Shown: piece by piece, positions 45,781 to 54,026 of the stretch
Layout of the letters: the number at the start of each line of letters is the position of its first letter
Numbering within the stretch: position 1 is the stretch's first letter
NCBI RefSeq assembly: GCF_002954765.1
Contig: NZ_MTPW01000001.1
Location: 1,687,501 to 1,751,500 of the forward strand
Direction of reading: 5' to 3'
From: Nonlabens arenilitoris
GTDB taxonomy: Bacteria > Bacteroidota > Bacteroidia > Flavobacteriales > Flavobacteriaceae
Length of the DNA stretch: 64,000 nucleotides
Position numbers and translations under genes: made by a program
Notes under the pieces: model-generated
The model's input: only the letters and a program-made list of their open reading frames with translations
Database searches by the model: none
Told to the model about the DNA's origin: nothing

Positions 45781-47690
45781 ATGGGAAAGTTAGTTCAATT
45801 TATAAGTGTTTTTTAATTATCGCTTTCGCGAAAGCGTCTCTAGCACAAGATATACAACGTGTAGAGCCGCCTTTCTGGTGGTCAGGTATGGAGAAGAGCG
45901 AGATTCAAATTATGATGTATGGAGAAGACCTTTATAATTATGAAGCGATATCAACTGATCTTAATTTGATTGAAATTAAAAAAGCTGAGAATGAGAATTA
46001 TCTTTTTATAACAGTAGATACAAAAGGCTTTGAACCTGGAACCTATGTTTTTAATTTAGAATCTGTAGATGGTGAGGTAGAAGTCATGGAGTATGAATTG
46101 CTACCACGAGAAAAGAAATCTGCACAACGTAAAGGATTTGATTCTAGCGATGCTATTTATTTAGTAATGCCAGATCGTTTTGCAAATGGTAACTCTTCTA
46201 ACGATAGTACAGATGACACTACTGAAAAGGCAAACCGTGAGTTTAAAGGTGGACGCCATGGTGGTGATATTCAAGGCATAATAGATCACTTAGATTACAT
46301 CGATGATTTAGGTGCGACAGCTTTGTGGAGCACGCCATTATTAGAAGATAATGATAAGAGCTATTCCTACCATACCTATGCACAAAGTGATGTCTATAAA
46401 ATAGATCCACGTTATGGAACTAATGAAGACTATAAACGTTTAGGAGATGAGTTGCACAAACGTGGTATGAAATTAATCATGGATTATGTAACCAACCATT
46501 GGGGCGCGACACACTGGATGATGCAGGATTTGCCCACACAATCTTGGATTCACCAATTTGATGATAATAGAGGTAAAGATTTTCCAGTTGCCGGATATGC
46601 AAATTCTTCTTACCGACAAACCACTCAAATGGATCCTAATGCTTCTCAGATTGATGAGACTTATGCTGAGAAAGGTTGGTTTGTAAGCAGCATGCCAGAT
46701 CTTAATCAAGGTGAACCATTATTGTTAAATTATCTAATTCAAAATACAATCTGGTGGATTGAGTATGCAGGCTTAGATGGATTAAGAGTAGATACTTATT
46801 CTTACAACGAGAAAAAAGGTATCGCAGCATGGACCAAAGCCGTAATGGAAGAGTATCCAAATTTTAATATAGTAGGAGAAACCTGGTTACATGATCAGGC
46901 GCAAATTGCTTACTGGCAAAAAGACTCTAAAATTGCAGCCATTCAAGATTATAATACTTATTTGCCTAGTGTCATGGATTTTACGCTTCACGATGCTATT
47001 ATGACGGCGTTTAATGAAGATCAGCAAAACTGGGATCAAGGAATGATTAAGGTCTACGATAATTTTGTTAATGACTTTCTATACGCAGATATTGATAACA
47101 TCTTAATATTTGCAGGTAATCATGATACAAATCGTATTAATGGTGATGGATTGTATAATGGTGATTTAAAGAAGTATAAACTTGCGATGACTTTAGTACT
47201 TACTACTCGTGGTATTCCACAAATATATTACGGTGATGAGATAGGTATGGAAGGAAATAGAGATACTGATGGCGATGGCGACATACGTAGAGATTTCCCT
47301 GGTGGCTGGAATGGTGATGAAATAAACGCTTTTAAAAACCCAACAGATTATCAAAAAGGCTTTCAAGACTTCACTAAAAGATTATTGAATTATAGAAAGA
47401 ATAAATCGGTGATTCACGATGGTAAACTGCTTCAGTATGTTCCTGAAAATAACTGTTATGTATACTTTAGATATAATGACGATAGTCGTGTAATGGTTGT
47501 TATTAATAATAATCCAGAAGCTGTAACTTTAAATCTTGATAGGTTCCAAGAAGGAATTGATAAGCGCAAAAAAGGTTTTGATATTCTAACCGGTGAAAAA
47601 GTAAATCTTTCGGACTCTCTTAAGGTACCAAGTAAAACTAGTATGGTTATAGATCTTGATAAAATAAAAAGAAAAGAACGTTTCTTTTAA
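45781..47690 (+). CDS. GH13 cyclomaltodextrinase/neopullulanase (SusA-like), frameshifted in its signal peptide
   Basis: The intact frame from the ATG at 45888 gives 600 residues with all four GH13 regions: DYVTNHWG (I), GLRVDTYS (II, Asp302), VGETW (III, Glu331) and AGNHDTN (IV, Asp413), numbered from that ATG. The same frame is open upstream and encodes AFAKASLAQDIQRVEPPFWWSGM (in parts: a cleavage site plus the conserved N-terminal domain start), but has no ATG. An ATG at 45781 in the neighbouring frame encodes MGKLVQFISVF and then hits TAA at 45814. One more T in the six-T run (45809-45814) would join them into a perfect signal peptide and a 636-residue periplasmic enzyme. It is either a sequencing error, a -1 slip, or a real disruption. 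It should cut maltodextrins in the periplasm. Confidence 0.85.
45821..45836. repeat. 16-bp palindrome, copy 9
   Basis: A perfect copy inside the signal-peptide region of the SusA-like gene, read as A-F-A-K-A in the enzyme frame, a few bases downstream of the frameshift. Confidence 0.95.
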
Positions 47691-47782
47691 TGCTTTATTA
47701 AGGTGTGTGTTTAAAATAAATTTCAATCAACCTAACAGATGATATCCAAAACTTGTGAGGTGTGGCAGATTAATAAAGTTGT

Positions 47783-50140
47783 ATGAAAAAAATAATAATT
47801 ATCCTCATCGCAATTACCGCAATAAGATGTGGTGAAAAAGAAGAAAAGAATATAGGTGATAATAGACCTAGTATTATCGAGGCAATGACTACGCCTATTT
47901 ATTCATCTACATCGGGAACAGAAGTATACACTTCAGATTATTTACTGGATGTTAATCAATTAGATAGTATCACTTATGGTAAAGGTATTCTGTTTAATGA
48001 GGATACTCGCAATTATAATGAGCCATTAAAAATAAAAATGGACTCTGTGGCGCCATATGTTTCTCATGTGACCTTATGGACTGATGGTGTGCGCAATGAT
48101 ATTCCTGTTTTTAAAAGTAGTTCTAGAGAGATGACTATTGTTTACAAAAGCACCTCAAAAAATGTCAAACTTAAAGGCGAGTTCACAAACTGGTCTACGG
48201 TTGATTTAATAGAAGAGAATGGTCAATTGGTTTATAAAGCAACGATACCACAAGGGAAGTTTCAATACATTTTTGTTGAAAATGGAAAAGAAGAAAAGTT
48301 GACCGGTAGTGAGCCTCAAGTAATCAGTAACGGTATGGGAGGTTTTAATAGAGTTATAGACAACTCAAGAATGGCTGCTCCTGCACAATTATCCTATGGT
48401 GAAATATTAGCAAATGGTTTCACATTTACCACTACTGGAGCACTTGAAAATATTGTGGTGCTCTACGAAAACCAAATGATAAGTGCTTCTCAAAACGGTA
48501 ATTCATATACTGTAGAGCTGCCAGAAAAGGATTTTACAAACCGTAATTCTCAAACACAATTAGTAAGAGTCTATGCCAGTGATGAAAATGGTCGTACAAA
48601 TGATTTGTTAGTACCTGTACAAGATGGAAATGTCGTTCAAGATCCATCGCAATTAGCACGATCTGATTTTCACAATCAGGTATTATATTTTATGATGGTG
48701 GACCGTTTTCTAGATGGAGATCCTTCAAATACAAAACCAGTTCCTGATCCAGAAATTTTACCTAAAGCAAATTACATGGGTGGAGATCTTGCTGGTGTAC
48801 TCGCAAAAATAAAAGACGGTTATTTTGAGGAATTAGGAATTAACACGATCTGGTTATCGCCTATAACGCAAAACCCAGAAGGTGCTTATGGACTGTGGCC
48901 TGAGCCGCGCACTAAATTTAGCGGTTACCATGGCTACTGGCCTATTTCAAATACTGAAATTGATTATCGTTTTGGTGATGAACAATTATTTAAGGAGATC
49001 ATAGAACAAGCTCACAATCGAGATATGAATGTCATTTTAGATTATGTAGCAAATCATGTTCATGAAGAGCATCCACTATACAAAGAACATCCAGATTGGG
49101 CGACAAATCTTTATCTAGAAGATGGTAGTTTGAACACGGAGCGATGGGACGACCAGCGATTAACAACCTGGTTTGATACCTTTATGCCTACCCTAGATTT
49201 CTCAAAACCTGAGGTTGTTGCGAAAATGACAGACTCTGCACTATATTGGGTGACTAATTATGAATTGGACGGTTTCCGTCACGATGCTACTAAACATGTA
49301 CCAGAAGTATACTGGAGAACATTAACTAAAAAAGTGCGTAGCAATACCGATCGCCCTATTTATCAGATAGGTGAAACTTATGGATCTTATGATTTAATAC
49401 GCAGTTATGTAAGTACAGGAATGTTAGATGCACAATTTGATTTTAATCAGTATGATGCTGCTGTTTCCGCTTTCGCGAAAGCGGATGGCGACTTCTCTAA
49501 TCTGGCAGAAACACTTTTTAAAGGTCTAGAATACTATGGGCACCATCACCTGATGGGTAATATCTCTGGAAACCAAGATCGAGCGCGATTTATAAGCTAT
49601 GCCAGTGGCGATGTTTCTTTTGAAGAAGATGCTAAAAAAGCTGGATGGACTCGCGAGATAGGCATGAGTGATACAAAAGCCTTTGATAGGTTGGGTATGT
49701 TACAAGCATTTAATATGACTGTTCCTGGAGTGCCTGTAATTTATTACGGTGATGAATACGGTAGTATAGGTGCAAATGATCCTGACAATCGTAAGATGAT
49801 GAAGTTTGATGGTTTATCACAGCGCGAGTTGGATCTCAGAGAGCTCGTGCACGAATTAGTACAATTAAGACGTAACTCTATGTCATTACTTTATGGGACA
49901 ACTCAAATATTGAGTGATAGTAATGGGATGTTTGTTCTAGAACGATCTTACTTTGGAGAGAAGACGACGGTTTATTTTAATGAAAACGCCATATTACTCA
50001 ATGTTTTTACTAAATCTGATAATTCTGATATGGTAGATGTGCAACACCTTAATGCTGTTGAGACTAATAAAAAAATCCAAGTGAAACCACGTAACTTTGC
50101 GATTATACAAACCAAATTAAAAGAATCAACACAAGAATAA
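47783..50140 (+). CDS. GH13 alpha-amylase-family lipoprotein (SusG-like) with N-terminal carbohydrate-binding module
   Basis: The 785-residue protein has a lipoprotein signal ending AITAIRC; Arg before the Cys is unusual. The next residues GEKEEKN contain Lys-Glu-Glu, which resembles the surface-export signal of Bacteroidota lipoproteins. A CBM-like domain (VKLKGEFTNWSTVDLI, about 128-185) precedes the catalytic barrel with DYVANHVH (I), GFRHDATK (II, Asp501), QIGETYG (III, Glu531) and SGNQDRAR (IV, Gln598-Asp599). Region IV normally reads NHD; here His is replaced by Gln. It is probably an outer-surface endo-acting enzyme that feeds SusCD. A palindrome copy encodes A-F-A-K-A near residue 563. 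The next gene starts 6 bp after the stop. Confidence 0.92.
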   Translation: MKKIIIILIAITAIRCGEKEEKNIGDNRPSIIEAMTTPIYSSTSGTEVYTSDYLLDVNQLDSITYGKGILFNEDTRNYNEPLKIKMDSVAPYVSHVTLWTDGVRNDIPVFKSSSREMTIVYKSTSKNVKLKGEFTNWSTVDLIEENGQLVYKATIPQGKFQYIFVENGKEEKLTGSEPQVISNGMGGFNRVIDNSRMAAPAQLSYGEILANGFTFTTTGALENIVVLYENQMISASQNGNSYTVELPEKDFTNRNSQTQLVRVYASDENGRTNDLLVPVQDGNVVQDPSQLARSDFHNQVLYFMMVDRFLDGDPSNTKPVPDPEILPKANYMGGDLAGVLAKIKDGYFEELGINTIWLSPITQNPEGAYGLWPEPRTKFSGYHGYWPISNTEIDYRFGDEQLFKEIIEQAHNRDMNVILDYVANHVHEEHPLYKEHPDWATNLYLEDGSLNTERWDDQRLTTWFDTFMPTLDFSKPEVVAKMTDSALYWVTNYELDGFRHDATKHVPEVYWRTLTKKVRSNTDRPIYQIGETYGSYDLIRSYVSTGMLDAQFDFNQYDAAVSAFAKADGDFSNLAETLFKGLEYYGHHHLMGNISGNQDRARFISYASGDVSFEEDAKKAGWTREIGMSDTKAFDRLGMLQAFNMTVPGVPVIYYGDEYGSIGANDPDNRKMMKFDGLSQRELDLRELVHELVQLRRNSMSLLYGTTQILSDSNGMFVLERSYFGEKTTVYFNENAILLNVFTKSDNSDMVDVQHLNAVETNKKIQVKPRNFAIIQTKLKESTQE
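49468..49483. repeat. 16-bp palindrome, copy 10
   Basis: A perfect copy inside the SusG-like gene, read as A-F-A-K-A in VSAFAKADG. Confidence 0.95.
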
Positions 50141-50146
50141 TTATCT

Positions 50147-51589
50147 ATGAAAAAATCAACATCAAAATGGCTTATTGTATTATTTGCCGCCATGACCTTA
50201 TTCTCTTGTAAAGAAGCTCTTAAAGACCATGATGAGGTGATAGAAGATGAGATTTCTAGTACTTACTCACCTATTACTAATGAAGACCTAGAAAGTGCCG
50301 TTATTTACGAGGCAAACATTAGACAGTATTCTGAAAAAGGTACTTTCAATGAGTTTACTAAAGATATACCAGAGCTTAAAAAACTAGGAGTGAAAGTAAT
50401 TTGGTTGATGCCTATTTTTCCTATTTCTGAAAAGAATAGAAAAGCAAAAGGCGATTTAATGGTTGACGATATTAAAGACCCTAAAGAACGTGCGAAATAT
50501 TTAGGAAGTTACTATGCCGTTGCAGATTATGAAAAGATTAATCCTGACTTAGGCACAGAGGCTGATTTAAATCGATTGATAGAAACGGCTCATGAAAATG
50601 GTATGTATGTGATACTAGATTGGGTTGCAAATCATACAGGATGGGATAATCTATGGATTGAGAAATATCCAGATTTTTATACTAAAGATGAGAAAGGAAA
50701 TATTATTCATCCCAAAGGAACTGATTGGACTGATACTGCAGACTTAAATTATGATAATAAAAAATTATGGGATGCCATGTCTTCATCAATGATATATTGG
50801 GTTGACACATTTAATGTTGACGGTTTCCGCTGTGATGTTGCTCATGAGGTTCCTACTGAGTTTTGGAACTATGCTGTGAAGTCTATTAGAGATGTAAAGC
50901 CAGTATTTATGCTTGCAGAAAGTGAAAAGAAAGATCTTTTTATAGATGCTTTTGACATGGGATATAATTGGGAAGGCCACCATATAATGAATGAATTAGC
51001 ACAAGGTAAAACAAATGTGAATACCTGGGATGAGTATATGATAAGAGTAGAAGAGAATTATCAACCAGATGATATTTTAATGAATTTTATCACAAATCAC
51101 GATGAGAATTCATGGAATGGTAGTGTGACAGAAAGAATGGGAGAAGCTAGTGATGCTATGTTGGCATTGCAATATGTGATTCCAGGTATGCCGCTTATTT
51201 ATTCAGGGCAGGAATATGGTATGACAGAACGTTTAAAGTTTTTTGAAAAAGATCAAATACCACATGAGAAAGGAAAAGTGTGGAACATGATGGAGAAGCT
51301 GGGAACATTAAAAGCTAATAATCCAGCATTGCACGGTGGTAAAGATGCGGCTTCATATAAGCGTATTAATACATCTGAAGATTCAAAAATATATGCTATT
51401 GAAAGACAGAAAGATGATCATAAGGTGATTTATGTAGCAAATTTCTCAAGTGAATCTGTTGAGTTTAAAGCGCCTACTATAGTCGGTAAAATGACTGATG
51501 CTGTGAGAGGATCAGAATCTAACATTCCTGAAAATTATACGTTTACATTTCCACCATACGGTTATAGGGTATGGGAAGTACGTAAATAA
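50147..51589 (+). CDS. GH13 alpha-amylase-family lipoprotein
   Basis: The 480-residue lipoprotein has a clear lipobox LFSC followed by KEALKDHDE. The compact GH13 barrel begins AVIYEANIRQYSEKGTF and has DWVANHTG (I), GFRCDVAH (II, Asp230), LAESE (III, Glu258) and TNHDENSW (IV, Asp319), all catalytic residues intact. There are no extra binding modules, so a role on short maltodextrins, at the outer surface or facing the periplasm, is likely. It lies 6 bp after the SusG-like gene and is followed by a terminator, so it closes the alpha-glucan locus. Confidence 0.93.
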   Translation: MKKSTSKWLIVLFAAMTLFSCKEALKDHDEVIEDEISSTYSPITNEDLESAVIYEANIRQYSEKGTFNEFTKDIPELKKLGVKVIWLMPIFPISEKNRKAKGDLMVDDIKDPKERAKYLGSYYAVADYEKINPDLGTEADLNRLIETAHENGMYVILDWVANHTGWDNLWIEKYPDFYTKDEKGNIIHPKGTDWTDTADLNYDNKKLWDAMSSSMIYWVDTFNVDGFRCDVAHEVPTEFWNYAVKSIRDVKPVFMLAESEKKDLFIDAFDMGYNWEGHHIMNELAQGKTNVNTWDEYMIRVEENYQPDDILMNFITNHDENSWNGSVTERMGEASDAMLALQYVIPGMPLIYSGQEYGMTERLKFFEKDQIPHEKGKVWNMMEKLGTLKANNPALHGGKDAASYKRINTSEDSKIYAIERQKDDHKVIYVANFSSESVEFKAPTIVGKMTDAVRGSESNIPENYTFTFPPYGYRVWEVRK

Positions 51590-51608
51590 AATAAGATATA
51601 TTTGTATG

Positions 51609-51640
51609 AAACCGCTTAGCTGTTGTTGAGCGGTTTTTTT
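51609..51640 (+). terminator. Intrinsic terminator closing the alpha-glucan locus
   Basis: An 8-bp stem AAACCGCT / AGCGGTTT (51609-51616 with 51629-51636) is followed by a T-run. It separates the GH13 genes from the arsenosugar-type cluster. Confidence 0.88.
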
Positions 51641-51682
51641 ATGCCTTAATGAATTAATCTATTTTAGTAACAAAATAAAATT

Positions 51683-52018
51683 ATGAACAAGACCTATTAC
51701 GATCCTAAGGATCTTAGAAAATTTGGAAAAATTACAGAGTGGAGTGAAGAATTGGGAACAAAGTTTTTTGATTATTATGGCCAAGTTTTTGAAGAAGGAG
51801 AATTAACTGCTCGAGAAAAATCATTAATAGCACTTGCTGTTTCACACGCCGTGCATTGCCCGTATTGTATTGATGCTTATACAGGAGATGCGCTTAAAAG
51901 AGGAATCACTAAAGGTGAAATGATGGAGGCAGTCCACGTTGCCGGTGCAATTCAAGCCGGTGCAACACTGGTACATGGAGTGCAAATGATGAATAAGGTT
52001 AATAAATTAGAGATGTAA
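51683..52018 (+). CDS. CMD/AhpD-like protein associated with arsenosugar biosynthesis
   Basis: The 111-residue helical protein of the carboxymuconolactone decarboxylase/AhpD fold has the redox pair in AVHCPYCIDAY, with a conserved His upstream, and GEMMEAVHVAGAIQAGATLVH. I recognise it as the peroxidase-like family found next to ArsS in arsenosugar clusters. Its reaction is not established; the Cys pair suggests a disulfide or peroxide chemistry. It is the first gene of the cluster, after the GH13 terminator. Confidence 0.85.
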   Translation: MNKTYYDPKDLRKFGKITEWSEELGTKFFDYYGQVFEEGELTAREKSLIALAVSHAVHCPYCIDAYTGDALKRGITKGEMMEAVHVAGAIQAGATLVHGVQMMNKVNKLEM

Positions 52019-52179
52019 GGAAATACCTTTCTATTTTTAATGGGTTGAGTTAATCTGGTAATTTAAAAGGAATGAGTATTGTAAATTATTCCTTAAAACT
52101 CATATATATTTCCTATTGATTTGTACTTATGCAGCGATAGTGACAGTTTTGTGAGATTTTCTGACTACATATGCAAAAC

Positions 52180-52198
52180 CGTAGTTTCATATACTACG
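52180..52198. promoter_or_regulatory. Possible operator upstream of arsS
   Basis: An inverted repeat CGTAGT / ACTACG (52180-52185 with 52193-52198, 7-bp spacing) ends 28 bp before the arsS ATG. The surrounding 208-bp gap holds no gene. The binding factor is unknown. Confidence 0.3.
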
Positions 52199-52226
52199 TA
52201 ATTAAATAAAAAAGGGACCATAATTT

Positions 52227-53294
52227 ATGGCTGTAAATACAAAGACCTCTTTAAAGAAGAGAGATTCCGACTTAGCAAATATCAATAAGCAGATGGCTAT
52301 TCTTAATGGAGAGCCTTTTTCTAATGGAGAGCTACCATCATTTGCAAAAAAAATAAAAGATACTACTGACCAGTTTCCTCTACGACCTAAAAAGCTTGAG
52401 ATTATCCAGGTAAACGTAGGTTATATGTGTAATCAGGTTTGTGCTCACTGCCATGTAGATGCAGGACCAGATCGTAAAGAAATTATGACTCGCGATACTA
52501 TGGACAAAATCGTTGAGGTCATTAAAACCACTGGAGCACACACATTAGATTTAACTGGTGGCGCTCCAGAGATGAATCCTGATTTTAGATATTTTGTAGA
52601 ACAAGCAAGTGCCGCAGGTATTAAAGATTTTATTGTACGCTCTAATTTAACCATCATAAGAGCAAACCCTAAATATCACGACCTACCAGATTTCTTTAAA
52701 AAACATAATATTCATGTGGTAAGCTCTATGCCTCACTGGACCAGAGGAAAAACAGATACACAACGTGGTGATGGTGTTTTTGATAAGTCTATAAAGGCTT
52801 TGCAAGAATTAAATGATCGTGGATATGGAATGCCAGGTAGTGATTTAAGACTAGATCTAGTATATAATCCTAGTGGTGCTTATCTGCCGGGTGATCAAGC
52901 GAGTATGGAAAAGGACATGAAAGCTGCATTATTAGAGGATTTTAATATTCAATTTCATAACCTTTTTGCAATTACTAATTTACCTATTGCTAGATTCTTA
53001 GATTATCTAGTGGCTAGTGAAAATTATGAGGATTATATGTATGCATTAGTTGATGCTTACAATCCTGCCGCAGTAGAAAATGTAATGTGTACTAATACCA
53101 TCTCAATCTCATGGGATGGCTGGTTATATGATTGTGATTTCAATCAAATGCTTGATTTAAAAATCGATAATAAAATCCAACATATTGATGATTACAATGA
53201 GGATTTAATTAATAATAGAAAAATTCAAATTTCTCAACACTGTTACGGATGTACCGCTGGTGCAGGTAGTAGTTGTCAAGGTGTTGTTGCATAA
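52227..53294 (+). CDS. arsS: Arsenosugar biosynthesis radical SAM protein ArsS
   Basis: ArsS is thought to transfer a 5'-deoxyadenosyl group from SAM to a methylated arsenic compound, giving the precursor of arsenosugars. The 355-residue chain has the radical SAM iron-sulfur motif CNQVCAHC (Cys-x3-Cys-x2-Cys) after VNVGYM, then LDLTGGAPEMNP, a glycine-rich SAM-binding region. The C-terminal Cys-rich part is MCTNTISISWDGWLYDCDFNQ and HCYGCTAGAGSSCQG. Many relatives are selenoproteins, but here all these positions are Cys codons and the gene ends in TAA. The next gene starts one base after the stop. Confidence 0.93.
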   Translation: MAVNTKTSLKKRDSDLANINKQMAILNGEPFSNGELPSFAKKIKDTTDQFPLRPKKLEIIQVNVGYMCNQVCAHCHVDAGPDRKEIMTRDTMDKIVEVIKTTGAHTLDLTGGAPEMNPDFRYFVEQASAAGIKDFIVRSNLTIIRANPKYHDLPDFFKKHNIHVVSSMPHWTRGKTDTQRGDGVFDKSIKALQELNDRGYGMPGSDLRLDLVYNPSGAYLPGDQASMEKDMKAALLEDFNIQFHNLFAITNLPIARFLDYLVASENYEDYMYALVDAYNPAAVENVMCTNTISISWDGWLYDCDFNQMLDLKIDNKIQHIDDYNEDLINNRKIQISQHCYGCTAGAGSSCQGVVA

Positions 53295-53295
53295 T

Positions 53296-53981
53296 ATGAT
53301 TGATAGATATTCAAAAACTGCCATTTTACTTTTTGCCCAGTCGGCAAGAGTAGATGCTATCAGTAAATCACTGGTAGACGTTGCGGTGATGGATGTTTTA
53401 AATAATCATGTTCTTAAAACAGTACGCAATTCTGGGCTTGATTATTATCATTTTACAGAAAAAGAACAACGCGGCGAAAGCTTTGGTTCAAGGTTTAAAA
53501 ACTCTATAGAAGATGTTTTCAAACTAGGTTATACATCGGTAATTTGTATCGGAAACGATACGCCATTACTATCTGTTGATTTAATTCATAAAGCAGCAAA
53601 CTCTCTATTCAAAGAAAATTCTGTTTTGGGTAAATCACAAGACGGTGGTTTATATTTAATAGGGTTAAACCGTTCACAATTTCAAGCGCAGACCTTTGAG
53701 AACCTACCATGGCAATCAAGTCAACTGTCTATTTTTTTAATCAATATTTAAAAAACTTTGATGGAAGTGTAACGGTTCTTAAAACCCTTCAAGATATTGA
53801 TTCAACGACAGACTTATATCAGTTCCTCGCTGGTAAAGATGCTCGTGATTTATTAATAGGAATATTGTTAAATACGCTTTCGCGTAAGCGTAATAACCAC
53901 AAGCAATCTACATTTTACAATAAACAGGTATTTCTTTTTCAACCTGCAAATAAAGGCTCGCCAGTACAGATAGCGGCTTAA
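53296..53981 (+). pseudogene. Arsenosugar-cluster glycosyltransferase (DUF2064/TIGR04282-type), split by a -1 frameshift
   Basis: The first frame (53296-53751) starts MIDRYSKTAILLFAQSARVD and has IGNDTPLL and KSQDGGLYLIGL, the core of the DUF2064-type glycosyltransferases seen with ArsS. It ends prematurely after FENLPWQSSQL. The expected C-terminal part (TVLKTLQDIDSTTDLYQFL and onward) continues in the -1 frame to the stop at 53981. The join lies in a T7 run after ATT; one more T gives SIFFNQYLKNFDG and a 228-residue protein of normal size. The run forms T-TTT-TTA in the reading register, the classic -1 slippery heptamer. A sequencing error is the simplest explanation, programmed or transcriptional slippage the interesting one. 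Confidence 0.8.
53875..53890. repeat. 16-bp palindrome variant, one mismatch (copy 11)
   Basis: CGCTTTCGCGTAAGCG, with one base different from the consensus, inside the C-terminal part of the glycosyltransferase gene, read as L-S-R-K-R. Confidence 0.8.
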
Positions 53982-54026
53982 TTTTTTATTACCCTATCTG
54001 GGTGTTTTTCAACTTTATTTATTTTC

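Noticed and set aside
45888..47690. Treating the internal ATG at 45888 as the normal start of a cytoplasmic GH13 enzyme
   Set aside because: The conserved family segment RVEPPFWWSGM lies just upstream in the same open frame, so starting at 45888 would remove part of the N-terminal domain.
53200..53294. ArsS as a selenoprotein
   Set aside because: Relatives often use selenocysteine, but all C-terminal Cys positions here are TGT-type Cys codons and the gene ends in TAA with no in-frame TGA.
53985..54010. Terminator before the second SusC gene
   Set aside because: The ACCC/GGGT stem is only 4 bp, too weak to support a terminator even with the following T-run.
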